Assembly: GCA_002382445.1 (NCBI GenBank)
Contig: DGAQ01000054.1
Span: 1-12,178 of the forward strand
Direction: 5' to 3'
DNA length: 12,178 nucleotides
Source of the DNA: Porticoccaceae bacterium UBA4026
GTDB lineage: Bacteria; Pseudomonadota; Gammaproteobacteria; Pseudomonadales; Porticoccaceae
The notes below the pieces were generated by a model. It saw nothing but the letters and a program-made list of their open reading frames with translations, made no database searches and had not been told where the DNA came from. Numbering within the stretch: the first letter of the stretch is position 1; the number at the start of each line of letters is the position of its first letter. Shown piece after piece: positions 5,666 to 12,178 of this stretch. The position numbers were made by a program, and so were the translations under genes.

Positions 5666-6435
5666 TCATCTGTTGTCAGTACTATGTCAAAGGCATTCCA
5701 ATCAGCGCTGATACCTGCCATACCAACTTTTTGGGCAAACTTTACCTCTGTGATCATGTTGCGTTGATGAGCGTCAAGAATCTTGGTTAGCGTCTCTTGG
5801 GTCACCTCTTCACTTTGCTGTAAAAAAACCTCACCACTGAGGTCATAATTGCTAAATTGCCAAGCAAAAAAAACTTCTATACCTAGGTTGCTAGCCTGTT
5901 CTACAACATACTCGAGATACTGGTTAGGAATTTGGTAATTGCTTTGGTCAACTTCCCAAACATCAGCTTGACTGTCATTCCAGGGGCCGTAGTTATATAT
6001 CCAGGTTCTTTGGGCACCTGAAGCTTTCATCGCTTCGAGAGCCTCCAGGTACATTAACTGGGTATAGGCGTCCTGGCTGCATAAAGATTTGATGTCATCG
6101 TCTAGTTGGTTCCAAATAACAAAGGGCGCATAGTCTTTAAAGCTAATACCCCGTTTTATTTGATTATTTAACTCAGCAGCCGGGAAGGGAATAGCATTAC
6201 CACCTATAAACTCATCTGGATACTCAGCAGAATGTGGATTACTGCATGCCGGTATTGTCGTTATTAGTGGTTGATCAGGGCTGGTGTAGCCTGCCGAGTT
6301 GGTTTTTTTACCTGAGTCTTTAAATTGATATCGAACATAGGCATCTTTAATTGAGTATCGTTGATTAAAATTAATATGCCATATAGACTGCCAAAACTGG
6401 CTCAGTGTTATGTTTTTTTGGTACCAAGGCCGCAC
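5632..6435 (-). pseudogene. N-terminal and middle part of a TIM-barrel glycoside-hydrolase-like gene (frameshifted, 5' end missing)
   Basis: This frame encodes 267 aa from a GTG at 6435. From about residue 95 it reads like a glycosidase (beta/alpha)8 barrel. KRGISFKDYAPFVIWNQ opens it. MYLEALEAMKASGAQRTWIYNYGPW (128-152) matches the 'look for the act of one's neighbour: lone Ala-Gly then W-x-x-x strand' pattern, and YLEYVVEQASNLGIEVFFAWQFS (173-195) matches the next helix-strand. KILDAHQRNMITEVKFAQKVGMAGIS (218-243) gives a further repeat. The nearest family I can suggest is GH113-like, with low confidence; I cannot assign catalytic acids. The N-terminal 90 residues are not recognised and there is no signal peptide. 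The frame stays open upstream to 6531, antisense through slyX, but has no ATG, GTG or TTG there. The true 5' end therefore seems lost. The frame ends at TAG 5634-5632, and the protein continues in the -1 frame. Confidence 0.6.
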
Positions 6436-6462
6436 TGAATAAACCGCTGGAGCGGAAATACA

Positions 6463-6672
6463 ATGAGTGAAGAAAGATTTCAGGAGCTTGAGGAAAAGTT
6501 GGCTTTTTTTGAGATGACTAATGCTGAATTAGGTGATGAGATTTTTCGTCAGAAAAAAGAAATTGATACGTTGACCAAGGCTCATCAAAAGTTGTTGCAG
6601 CGTGTTGAGTCCCTGCAGGATACGGTTGATCCGGGAGGTCAGGAAGAGGGCGGGAGACCGCCGCACTATTGA
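6463..6672 (+). CDS. slyX: SlyX family protein
   Basis: This small cytosolic coiled-coil protein of 69 aa (E. coli SlyX is 72 aa) has no settled function. Residues 1-52 form a heptad-rich helix, seen in ERFQELEEKLAFFE, IFRQKKEIDTL and HQKLLQRVESL. A short polar tail follows and ends in the family hallmark PPHY. The start ATG has GGAG ten bases upstream. It is followed after 51 bp by the aldehyde dehydrogenase gene on the same strand, and the two may be cotranscribed. The glycosidase-like remnant starts only 27 bp away in the opposite direction. Confidence 0.93.
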   Translation: MSEERFQELEEKLAFFEMTNAELGDEIFRQKKEIDTLTKAHQKLLQRVESLQDTVDPGGQEEGGRPPHY

Positions 6673-6723
6673 TCAAATCTGTCGGCGCTTCTTCCAGTTA
6701 AATTAAAAAGATAGGGGTTTAAA

Positions 6724-8148
6724 ATGTCAGATCTAAATGAGCAAGTTAAGCAAGATATTGATAATGCTTTTACGCGTCAACAGCGCTATGCCATAGAATT
6801 GCGAAAGTCAGATTACAAAAAAAGGGTTGCGGTGCTCGATCGATTTGAAAAAGTCTTTCGTGATTCGGAAGAAAAAATATATAAGTCCGCCGCTGATGAT
6901 TTTGGCAAACCACAAGCTGAAGTAGATCTGTCTGAGATCATGGCTGTACTGGCAGAGCTGAAACATGTGCGTAAAAACTTGAAAAAGTGGATGAAACCGG
7001 TACCTGTTAAAGCAACCATGGCGCTATTTGGGACTTCATCGAAAATTATTAAGGAGCCAAAAGGCGTAACCTTGGTTGTTTCACCTTGGAACTATCCCTT
7101 TAACCTGACCTTTGGCCCAATGATCTGGTCTATTGCGGCAGGTAATACAGTTATTATTAAACCCTCTGAAATGACACCTAATATGTCGGCGGTCATTAGT
7201 GAGATTGTCGAGAAAGCATTTAGTCCAGAAGAGGTTTGTCTGTTTCAAGGAGAAGCTGATGTGGCTAGCTATTTGACCAGCTTACCCTTCGATCATATTT
7301 TCTTCACCGGTAGCCCGGCGGTCGGCAAGTACGTGATGGCTGCAGCTGCAAAAAATCTAACGTCGGTGACTTTAGAGTTGGGTGGTAAAAGCCCAGTAAT
7401 CGTTGATAAATCGGTGGATATTAAAAAGGCCGTGAAATCCATTGCTTGGGGTAAATTTAGTAATAATGGACAAACCTGTATTGCACCTGATTACCTCTAT
7501 ATCCATGAGTCTATTAAAGACGAATTTGTTAAAGAAATGATGGTCTGTATTGATAAGCAGTATGGTCTGGGGAATGATGCTAAGGACAATGGCGATTATT
7601 GTCAGGTCGTTAATGATGGACACTACCAGCGTATCAATCGACTGTTAGATGATGCGCAGGCTCGGGGTGGTAAGTTGATTACCGGTGGCCAAAGCGATGA
7701 TTCGGGTCGGTTTATTGCACCAACGCTAATTGAAGGTATGGCTGCAGATTCGGCAATCATGAATGAGGAAATATTTGGCCCCTTATTGCCCGTCATTACC
7801 TTTACTGATCTGGACGAAGTTATTTCTTATGTCAACAACAGACCCAAACCATTGGCGTTGTATATTTACGGTAAAGACAAAGGAAATATTGAAAAAATAC
7901 TCACCGAAACCAGTGCGGGTGATACCTGTATTAATCAAACAATGATGCATTTTTTGCACCATAACCTGCCTTTTGGTGGGGTTAACAATAGTGGTATAGG
8001 TAAGTCCGGCGGCGTTTGGGGCTTCAATGCCTTTAGTCACGAGCGAAGTGTGCTAACGGATAAGTTTAGTTCTGCATCAATGATGCACCCGCCTTACACG
8101 CCTAAGGTCAGGAAGTTGATCAAAATGGCGATTAAGATGACGTCCTAA
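6724..8148 (+). CDS. Aldehyde dehydrogenase (ALDH3-like, NAD(P)-dependent)
   Basis: The enzyme oxidises aldehydes to carboxylic acids with NAD(P)+. At 474 aa, its relatively short N-terminal region and membrane-proximal-type tail resemble ALDH3/fatty-aldehyde and coniferyl-aldehyde dehydrogenases. Motifs in order are PWNYP at 121-125 (catalytic-site Asn123), IIKPSE at 144-149, FFTGSPAVG at 193-201, the general-base Glu218 in ELGGKSP, the nucleophile Cys252 in NNGQTCIAPDY, EIFGP at 349-353, and NLPFGGVNNSGIGK at 414-427. All catalytic residues are present. The C-terminus HPPYTPKVRKLIKMAIKMTS is basic and amphipathic, and could lie on the membrane. The physiological aldehyde cannot be told from sequence. 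A good ribosome site, AGGGG, lies about seven bases before the ATG. The gene is convergent with cmoA across a 22-bp gap with no clear terminator. Confidence 0.93.
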   Translation: MSDLNEQVKQDIDNAFTRQQRYAIELRKSDYKKRVAVLDRFEKVFRDSEEKIYKSAADDFGKPQAEVDLSEIMAVLAELKHVRKNLKKWMKPVPVKATMALFGTSSKIIKEPKGVTLVVSPWNYPFNLTFGPMIWSIAAGNTVIIKPSEMTPNMSAVISEIVEKAFSPEEVCLFQGEADVASYLTSLPFDHIFFTGSPAVGKYVMAAAAKNLTSVTLELGGKSPVIVDKSVDIKKAVKSIAWGKFSNNGQTCIAPDYLYIHESIKDEFVKEMMVCIDKQYGLGNDAKDNGDYCQVVNDGHYQRINRLLDDAQARGGKLITGGQSDDSGRFIAPTLIEGMAADSAIMNEEIFGPLLPVITFTDLDEVISYVNNRPKPLALYIYGKDKGNIEKILTETSAGDTCINQTMMHFLHHNLPFGGVNNSGIGKSGGVWGFNAFSHERSVLTDKFSSASMMHPPYTPKVRKLIKMAIKMTS

Positions 8149-8170
8149 TCAATCTAAAGTATGGCTTCAC

Positions 8171-8905
8171 TTATTTAAAAGCGACCAAAGAGCAAAAATT
8201 GAAGCATTGAAACCAAGGGCTTGAGGAATGAAATCCACAAGTCCTTAATCGTTGTATATGCGTCTCTAAGGTTTCAGGCACTAAAACATTTTCAATAGAA
8301 TCACGTTTCTGGCTGATTTCTAAATCACTGTAACCCTGCGCGCGTTTAAACTGATGATGCAGGTCACTGAGTAGTGAATTCAGTGACTCTGGTTCAAAAC
8401 ACAATTTTTCGGAAATGATCAGGCAACCGCCTGGGTTTAATCCCCGATAAATTTTTTCTAGCAGTGCTAAGCGCTTATCCAAGGGTACAAATTGTAGAGT
8501 GAAATTCATGACGACTAAAGAGGCATTGCTAATGTCGATATCGCAGATGTCTGCATTGATTAACTGTGTATTGACCTTGGAGGGTGATGATTCAAGAATA
8601 GTCTTGCAGCGGCCCAACATGGCAGCTGAGTTATCAACGGCAACCATGGTTGCATCACGCCCTTCAATATTGGCACGTATGGCGAGTGTTGATGCACCAA
8701 GAGAGCAGCCCAGATCATAACAGTGGGTCTCTGGTTTCACATAGCGAGAGGCCAACGCTCCACAGTGGGATAAGATGGTTTGGTAACCGGGTACCGAGCG
8801 TCTAATCATGTCTGGAAATACGTCAACCACGGCTTGGTCAAAGACAAAGCCGGGCACATTCCCCAGTGGGTTAGCAAATAGGTTGTCCTGTTTCGGCTCT
8901 GACAT
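8171..8905 (-). CDS. cmoA: Carboxy-S-adenosyl-L-methionine synthase CmoA
   Basis: CmoA makes carboxy-SAM from SAM and prephenate, which CmoB uses for tRNA cmo5U34 formation. At 244 aa it matches E. coli CmoA (247 aa). It begins FVFDQAVVDVFPDMIRRSVPGY (20-41) and has the SAM motif YDLGCSLGAST at 63-73, the acidic strand end VDNS at 90-93, and VVMNFTLQFVP at 131-141. EISQKRDSIENVLVPE (195-210) carries the conserved Arg200 that in E. coli contacts the carboxylate of carboxy-SAM. The start ATG lies five bases after the stop of the M16C peptidase gene and has only a weak ribosome site (GGCGG, distant). Translational coupling to that gene is therefore likely. CmoB is not adjacent. Confidence 0.96.
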   Translation of the reverse strand: MSEPKQDNLFANPLGNVPGFVFDQAVVDVFPDMIRRSVPGYQTILSHCGALASRYVKPETHCYDLGCSLGASTLAIRANIEGRDATMVAVDNSAAMLGRCKTILESSPSKVNTQLINADICDIDISNASLVVMNFTLQFVPLDKRLALLEKIYRGLNPGGCLIISEKLCFEPESLNSLLSDLHHQFKRAQGYSDLEISQKRDSIENVLVPETLETHIQRLRTCGFHSSSPWFQCFNFCSLVAFK

Positions 8906-8910
8906 GGAGT

Positions 8911-11826
8911 TTAAACCGCCATTATTTCAAGACCAGTATCAGCCGCTAAGTCGACATTAGTGATCACTGCGGTTTGGCCTAATTCTTGACGTAAGTACTT
9001 CTCGGTGACGCGTTTTAAGTCGCTAGAGGTAACACTTAAAATACGTTGACGAAAGTCCATGGCTGAGGCTTTATTGCGACCGTTGAGCTCAGAGTGAAAT
9101 GCTTGCATTGCCTCACCGAAAGGAGAGCCGGGCTTATCAAGACTGCCCACTACGCCAAGAATAGACTCTTCGATTTTGTCAAAACCTATAGGCTCTTTGA
9201 GCAACCATTGAATAGACTGATCAAAATCGGCAAGAGTGCCTGCTATACGGGGGTCACGATAGGAGTAAAAGCGGAAAGCGCCGGATTGATTATCTTGGGA
9301 TGCACCACCGCCATAGGCACCGCCTTGTTCGCGAACTACGCGGTGTAAAAAGCCGTTACGTAAAACGCCACCGAGGACGGTGAGAGCTGCGGCATCTGGA
9401 TGTGAGGCTGGTACTGTAGGATACGCCTTTGCGCAAAAGCTAACCTGTGTGTTGGCCGTCCAGCAATGATTAACAGGCGATAGCGTGGGCTGATAGCAAA
9501 TTAAATTATCTTCATAAGCGCCGGTAGGAGAACCTACAAACCCTTTTTCCATCTGGTCACTAAATGTATTTAAACGATCATTTTCGGCCACTAAAAGGTA
9601 TTGGCGTGGTTGTTTTAAAACCAGCTGATGAATCGACTCAAGCTGTGTTGCTAGGTTCGATAGACCTCCATCAGAATCCAAGCTATTATCTAGCGCCTTC
9701 AGTAATGAAAGGCCAGTCAGACCTCCCCAGCGCTGGCTTAAATGGGCATTGGTTGATAGGCCGCTAGCCGCCGCGGTCATTGCCATAACATGGCCGTTAC
9801 TAACTACTGAGGACTCACGGTAACTGCGAATTTGGGCGACCAACTCGCGCAATCGAGGTAACTCGTCAAAGCGAGTCTGCTGCAAAGATTCTTGCATGAG
9901 ATCTGTCATCGCTGATTGATTGGATGCTAACCCTTTGGCTGAAAAGCTGATATTGCCATACAATTTGTCCAGACTTTCCTTGTCAGTGCGCACACTAACT
10001 GATGCGGAATAAGCTCCGACAACACTAGAATGCCAAAGCTGCGTCTCTAGATAGTCGCGTTTGCCCACGCCCATTTCAGTAGCACAGGTACTGTATAGAG
10101 GAAGTAGGGCCATCTGTTGGTCGGTCATTGCAGGCATTGGCATAATAATTTGCTGGTACACCAATCCGTTGGTGCCGGCGCTGTAGCTGGTTAATGGGAG
10201 AGGTGTTTTTCTAACCTGATGTTTTTCGGGATAAATAATTTCAGAGGGAACGTCCTCTATACCTACCTTAGGTAATATGTCGAGGTTCTCTTCCATCTCT
10301 TGGCGCTCTTTAAGAGCAAGCGCAGAGTCAATAATATGCTGTTTTTCATCGCGGGTTAACGAAGCTGCAATGCTCGCTAAGCGATCTTTTTCTTGCTTCT
10401 CTTTTAGGTGACTCAATTCTGTGTCAGGTTTCATTACTAAGCGGACACGATGCGGATTGTTGAGCAGTAGATCTCTCGTTAGCGATTTAATGAAATTAGG
10501 ATCTTTGATTTGCTGCTGTAATTTTTCAAGAACTGGATCCAGGTCGAGCAGGTCAACTGGGTTTCCTCTATGCGTGGCACTAGTGAGTGAGGTCAGAATC
10601 AACTGGAGTCCGTAAGGATAGCCTCCTCCTGATAGTTCACGCTGAGATAATTCAAGTTGATGAAGACTTGCTGCTACCTGATCTTCAGGTAATCCTTTGG
10701 TGGCGACGTCTTCCAAAACTTCTAAAATAAGCGCTTCAACGGCATCGGCATGTTCTGGGTTAGAGCCCTCGATGCCACAAGCAAAACAAAGTTCTTTTTG
10801 TGAGTCCTCAAGACCACACATAGGGGAAGGGGAAGACCCTAAGGCTGTTGTCTCAAGCGCTTGCTGCAGTGGTGAGCCGCTGTTGTCTAACAACACGCTA
10901 GAAAGCAATCTAGCTTGCATGATGGCTTCTAGATCGGTGGACTCGCCAAGTAGCCAGGACAGAACAATGTGGGTTTGATTATCAGTTGACCCCTCTTCAT
11001 TGAAGGCATAAGTCTCCTCGAAATATTGGGGGCTGCTATAGCGCTGCTCGTTTTCTACAGCGATATGACAGTCCAGTTTTTCAAAGCGACTTAGTGCAGA
11101 CTCTTCAAATTGAGTCTGGTGTTCTACGGCGGCAATATCGCCAAAAGTAAGAAAAATAGCATTGCTAGGGTGATAGTGAACCTGATAAAAATCTTTGAAT
11201 TGCTGATAGGTTAAGTTTGGAATATCTGCCGGCTCGCCACCACTATTATAGTGATAAGTGTTCGTCGGATAGAGGTGCTTGGTCATGGTTTGCCAGAGTG
11301 TCGAATTAATCGAGCTCATGGCGCCCTTCATTTCGTTATAGACGACACCCTTGTAGGTTAATTCGGAAGTCGCATCAGATGCATCCGCATACTCCAGTCG
11401 ATGCCCCTCTTGGGCGAAGTCAAGAGGATCAAGCCGGGCGAAGAAAACAGAGTCTAAATAAACGCTTAGGAGGTTGTTAAAGTCCTTTTTGTTCTGGCTA
11501 GCAAAGGGATAAGCCGTCCAGTCAGAACTGGTGAAAGCATTCATGAATGTATTCAGCGAGCGTCTAATCATCATAAAAAACGGATCGCGTACAGGGTACT
11601 TTTCACTGCCGCACAGAGCGGTATGTTCAAGAATATGGGCCACTCCTGTAGAGTCATCAGGCACGGTTCTTAGCGCTACTAAAAACACATTTTCTTTATT
11701 GTCCGCGCCAAGGTGAATATGTTGTGCACCGGTCACTCTGTGCCGATACTCCTGATAATGTAACTTTAGAGAGGGGATTTCTTGTTCACGCAGCAGTTCA
11801 AAAGCGGGGTGTGCATTAGCGGTCAT
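8911..11826 (-). CDS. M16C family zinc metallopeptidase (PreP/Cym1-like)
   Basis: This is a large cytosolic two-half metallopeptidase of 971 aa that degrades oligopeptides inside a closed chamber. It resembles mitochondrial/plastid presequence protease PreP and bacterial insulinase-like proteins. The inverted zinc motif HILEH is at 64-68 (His64, Glu67, His68). The third ligand is Glu165 in YNEMKG, 98 residues after Glu67, the same spacing as in human PreP. RDPFFMMIRRSLNTFMNAFTSSDWTAYPF (80-108) is strongly typical. A central M16C-associated domain runs from about 455 to 700. The C-terminal half lacks a second zinc site but has the conserved Arg832/Tyr838 pair in VREQGGAYGGG. There is no signal peptide. 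GGAG lies 11 bases before the ATG. It is the first gene of a pair with cmoA (5-bp gap). A specific substrate is unknown; general peptide turnover is inferred. Confidence 0.94.
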   Translation of the reverse strand: MTANAHPAFELLREQEIPSLKLHYQEYRHRVTGAQHIHLGADNKENVFLVALRTVPDDSTGVAHILEHTALCGSEKYPVRDPFFMMIRRSLNTFMNAFTSSDWTAYPFASQNKKDFNNLLSVYLDSVFFARLDPLDFAQEGHRLEYADASDATSELTYKGVVYNEMKGAMSSINSTLWQTMTKHLYPTNTYHYNSGGEPADIPNLTYQQFKDFYQVHYHPSNAIFLTFGDIAAVEHQTQFEESALSRFEKLDCHIAVENEQRYSSPQYFEETYAFNEEGSTDNQTHIVLSWLLGESTDLEAIMQARLLSSVLLDNSGSPLQQALETTALGSSPSPMCGLEDSQKELCFACGIEGSNPEHADAVEALILEVLEDVATKGLPEDQVAASLHQLELSQRELSGGGYPYGLQLILTSLTSATHRGNPVDLLDLDPVLEKLQQQIKDPNFIKSLTRDLLLNNPHRVRLVMKPDTELSHLKEKQEKDRLASIAASLTRDEKQHIIDSALALKERQEMEENLDILPKVGIEDVPSEIIYPEKHQVRKTPLPLTSYSAGTNGLVYQQIIMPMPAMTDQQMALLPLYSTCATEMGVGKRDYLETQLWHSSVVGAYSASVSVRTDKESLDKLYGNISFSAKGLASNQSAMTDLMQESLQQTRFDELPRLRELVAQIRSYRESSVVSNGHVMAMTAAASGLSTNAHLSQRWGGLTGLSLLKALDNSLDSDGGLSNLATQLESIHQLVLKQPRQYLLVAENDRLNTFSDQMEKGFVGSPTGAYEDNLICYQPTLSPVNHCWTANTQVSFCAKAYPTVPASHPDAAALTVLGGVLRNGFLHRVVREQGGAYGGGASQDNQSGAFRFYSYRDPRIAGTLADFDQSIQWLLKEPIGFDKIEESILGVVGSLDKPGSPFGEAMQAFHSELNGRNKASAMDFRQRILSVTSSDLKRVTEKYLRQELGQTAVITNVDLAADTGLEIMAV

Positions 11827-11930
11827 ACTAGTTTTTGCTCCAAAGCGAAGTCATCGACTGACTCATGTTCCTATTTAGCGGCCACTCATTCTACTTGAAT
11901 ATGGGTGCATGAGAAGCCTAATACGTGCGA

Positions 11931-12178
11931 TTAGCCCTTATGGGTTTTATTTTGCTGTTTTCGGCGGTACTCGATGGGTGTTATTCCCTCCCATCTTCTA
12001 AATGCGCGGTAGAAAGTACTCGGTTCACAAAATCCTGTGAGGTAGATGATTTCACTTATTCCCTCATTCGTTTGTGATAATAGCCTTAATGAAAGTCGGT
12101 GCCTGAGATCATTGAGTATTTTCTGAAAGCTGGTATTCGCTAACGCTAATTGATGGCGTAAACCTCGTGCGCTGATAG
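11931..12178 (-). CDS. AraC-family transcriptional regulator, C-terminal DNA-binding end (partial)
   Basis: The last 81 codons of a gene whose start lies beyond the right edge end at a TAA (11933-11931). The translation shows the double-HTH domain of AraC/XylS proteins. GLRHQLALANTSFQKILNDLR is the first helix pair in the style 'LqR.L...GtSFq.ll...R', followed by ISEIIYLTGFCEPSTFYRAF and FRRWEGITPIEYRR, the AraC signature. The 'TSFQ..L' wording is typical of AraC regulators with an arabinose-binding-like N-terminal domain (OruR/ArgR type), but that domain is outside the window. The gene lies upstream of the M16C peptidase on the same strand, with a 104-bp gap that must hold the peptidase promoter if the two are not cotranscribed. 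The target is unknown. Confidence 0.9.
   Translation of the reverse strand, partial: ISARGLRHQLALANTSFQKILNDLRHRLSLRLLSQTNEGISEIIYLTGFCEPSTFYRAFRRWEGITPIEYRRKQQNKTHKG

Noticed and set aside
5632..5668. Programmed -1 ribosomal frameshift
   Set aside because: No X-XXY-YYZ slippery heptamer is in phase and no clear downstream pseudoknot is seen. Other genes in the same stretch are broken, so mutation or sequencing error is the simpler view.
1..12178. CRISPR array, toxin-antitoxin or defence cassette
   Set aside because: No regularly spaced repeats are visible, and no gene resembles a nuclease, reverse transcriptase, toxin or antitoxin.

Overview
The window looks like chromosomal DNA from a marine-type gammaproteobacterium. 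It has moderate G+C, an Lrp and a CmoA/CmoB pair close to the E. coli proteins, SlyX, and a tRNA-Arg(ACG) with an encoded CCA end. The genus cannot be fixed from sequence alone; a Cellvibrionales/SAR92-like lineage is only a guess.

Layout. 1-203 is the C-terminal end of an unrecognised + strand protein. 363-439 is tRNA-Arg(ACG) on the minus strand, with a good sigma70 promoter upstream and a compact multi-hairpin element followed by a T run downstream. Next come divergent lrp (minus) and ald, an alanine dehydrogenase (plus). Their shared AT-rich spacer holds two near-consensus Lrp boxes 30 bp apart. cmoB (minus) is convergent with ald. From about 3.5 to 6.4 kb lies a minus-strand accessory stretch: a compact, divergent BCCT-like transporter, an N-terminal fragment of a lipoprotein-type alpha/beta hydrolase, and a TIM-barrel glycosidase-like gene split by a frameshift and apparently lacking its 5' end. 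slyX and an aldehyde dehydrogenase follow on the plus strand. The minus-strand pair M16C (PreP-like) peptidase and cmoA faces them. The right edge holds the DNA-binding C-terminus of an AraC-family regulator (minus).

How the genes fit together. CmoA makes carboxy-S-adenosylmethionine, and CmoB uses it to form cmo5U at position 34 of several tRNAs. The two genes are often adjacent but here lie about 4.8 kb apart, with the accessory stretch and slyX-ALDH between them. Lrp probably controls itself and alanine catabolism (ald). The accessory stretch looks like an island in decay rather than a working new system. Two of its three genes are visibly broken, and the third lacks a helix normally found at its N-terminus.

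I did not find a convincing undescribed multi-gene system. The points most worth a second look are the Lrp-box pair, the four-way-junction-like element after the tRNA, the compact BCCT protein, and the gene-decay junctions near 4640-4681, 5634-5665 and 6435.
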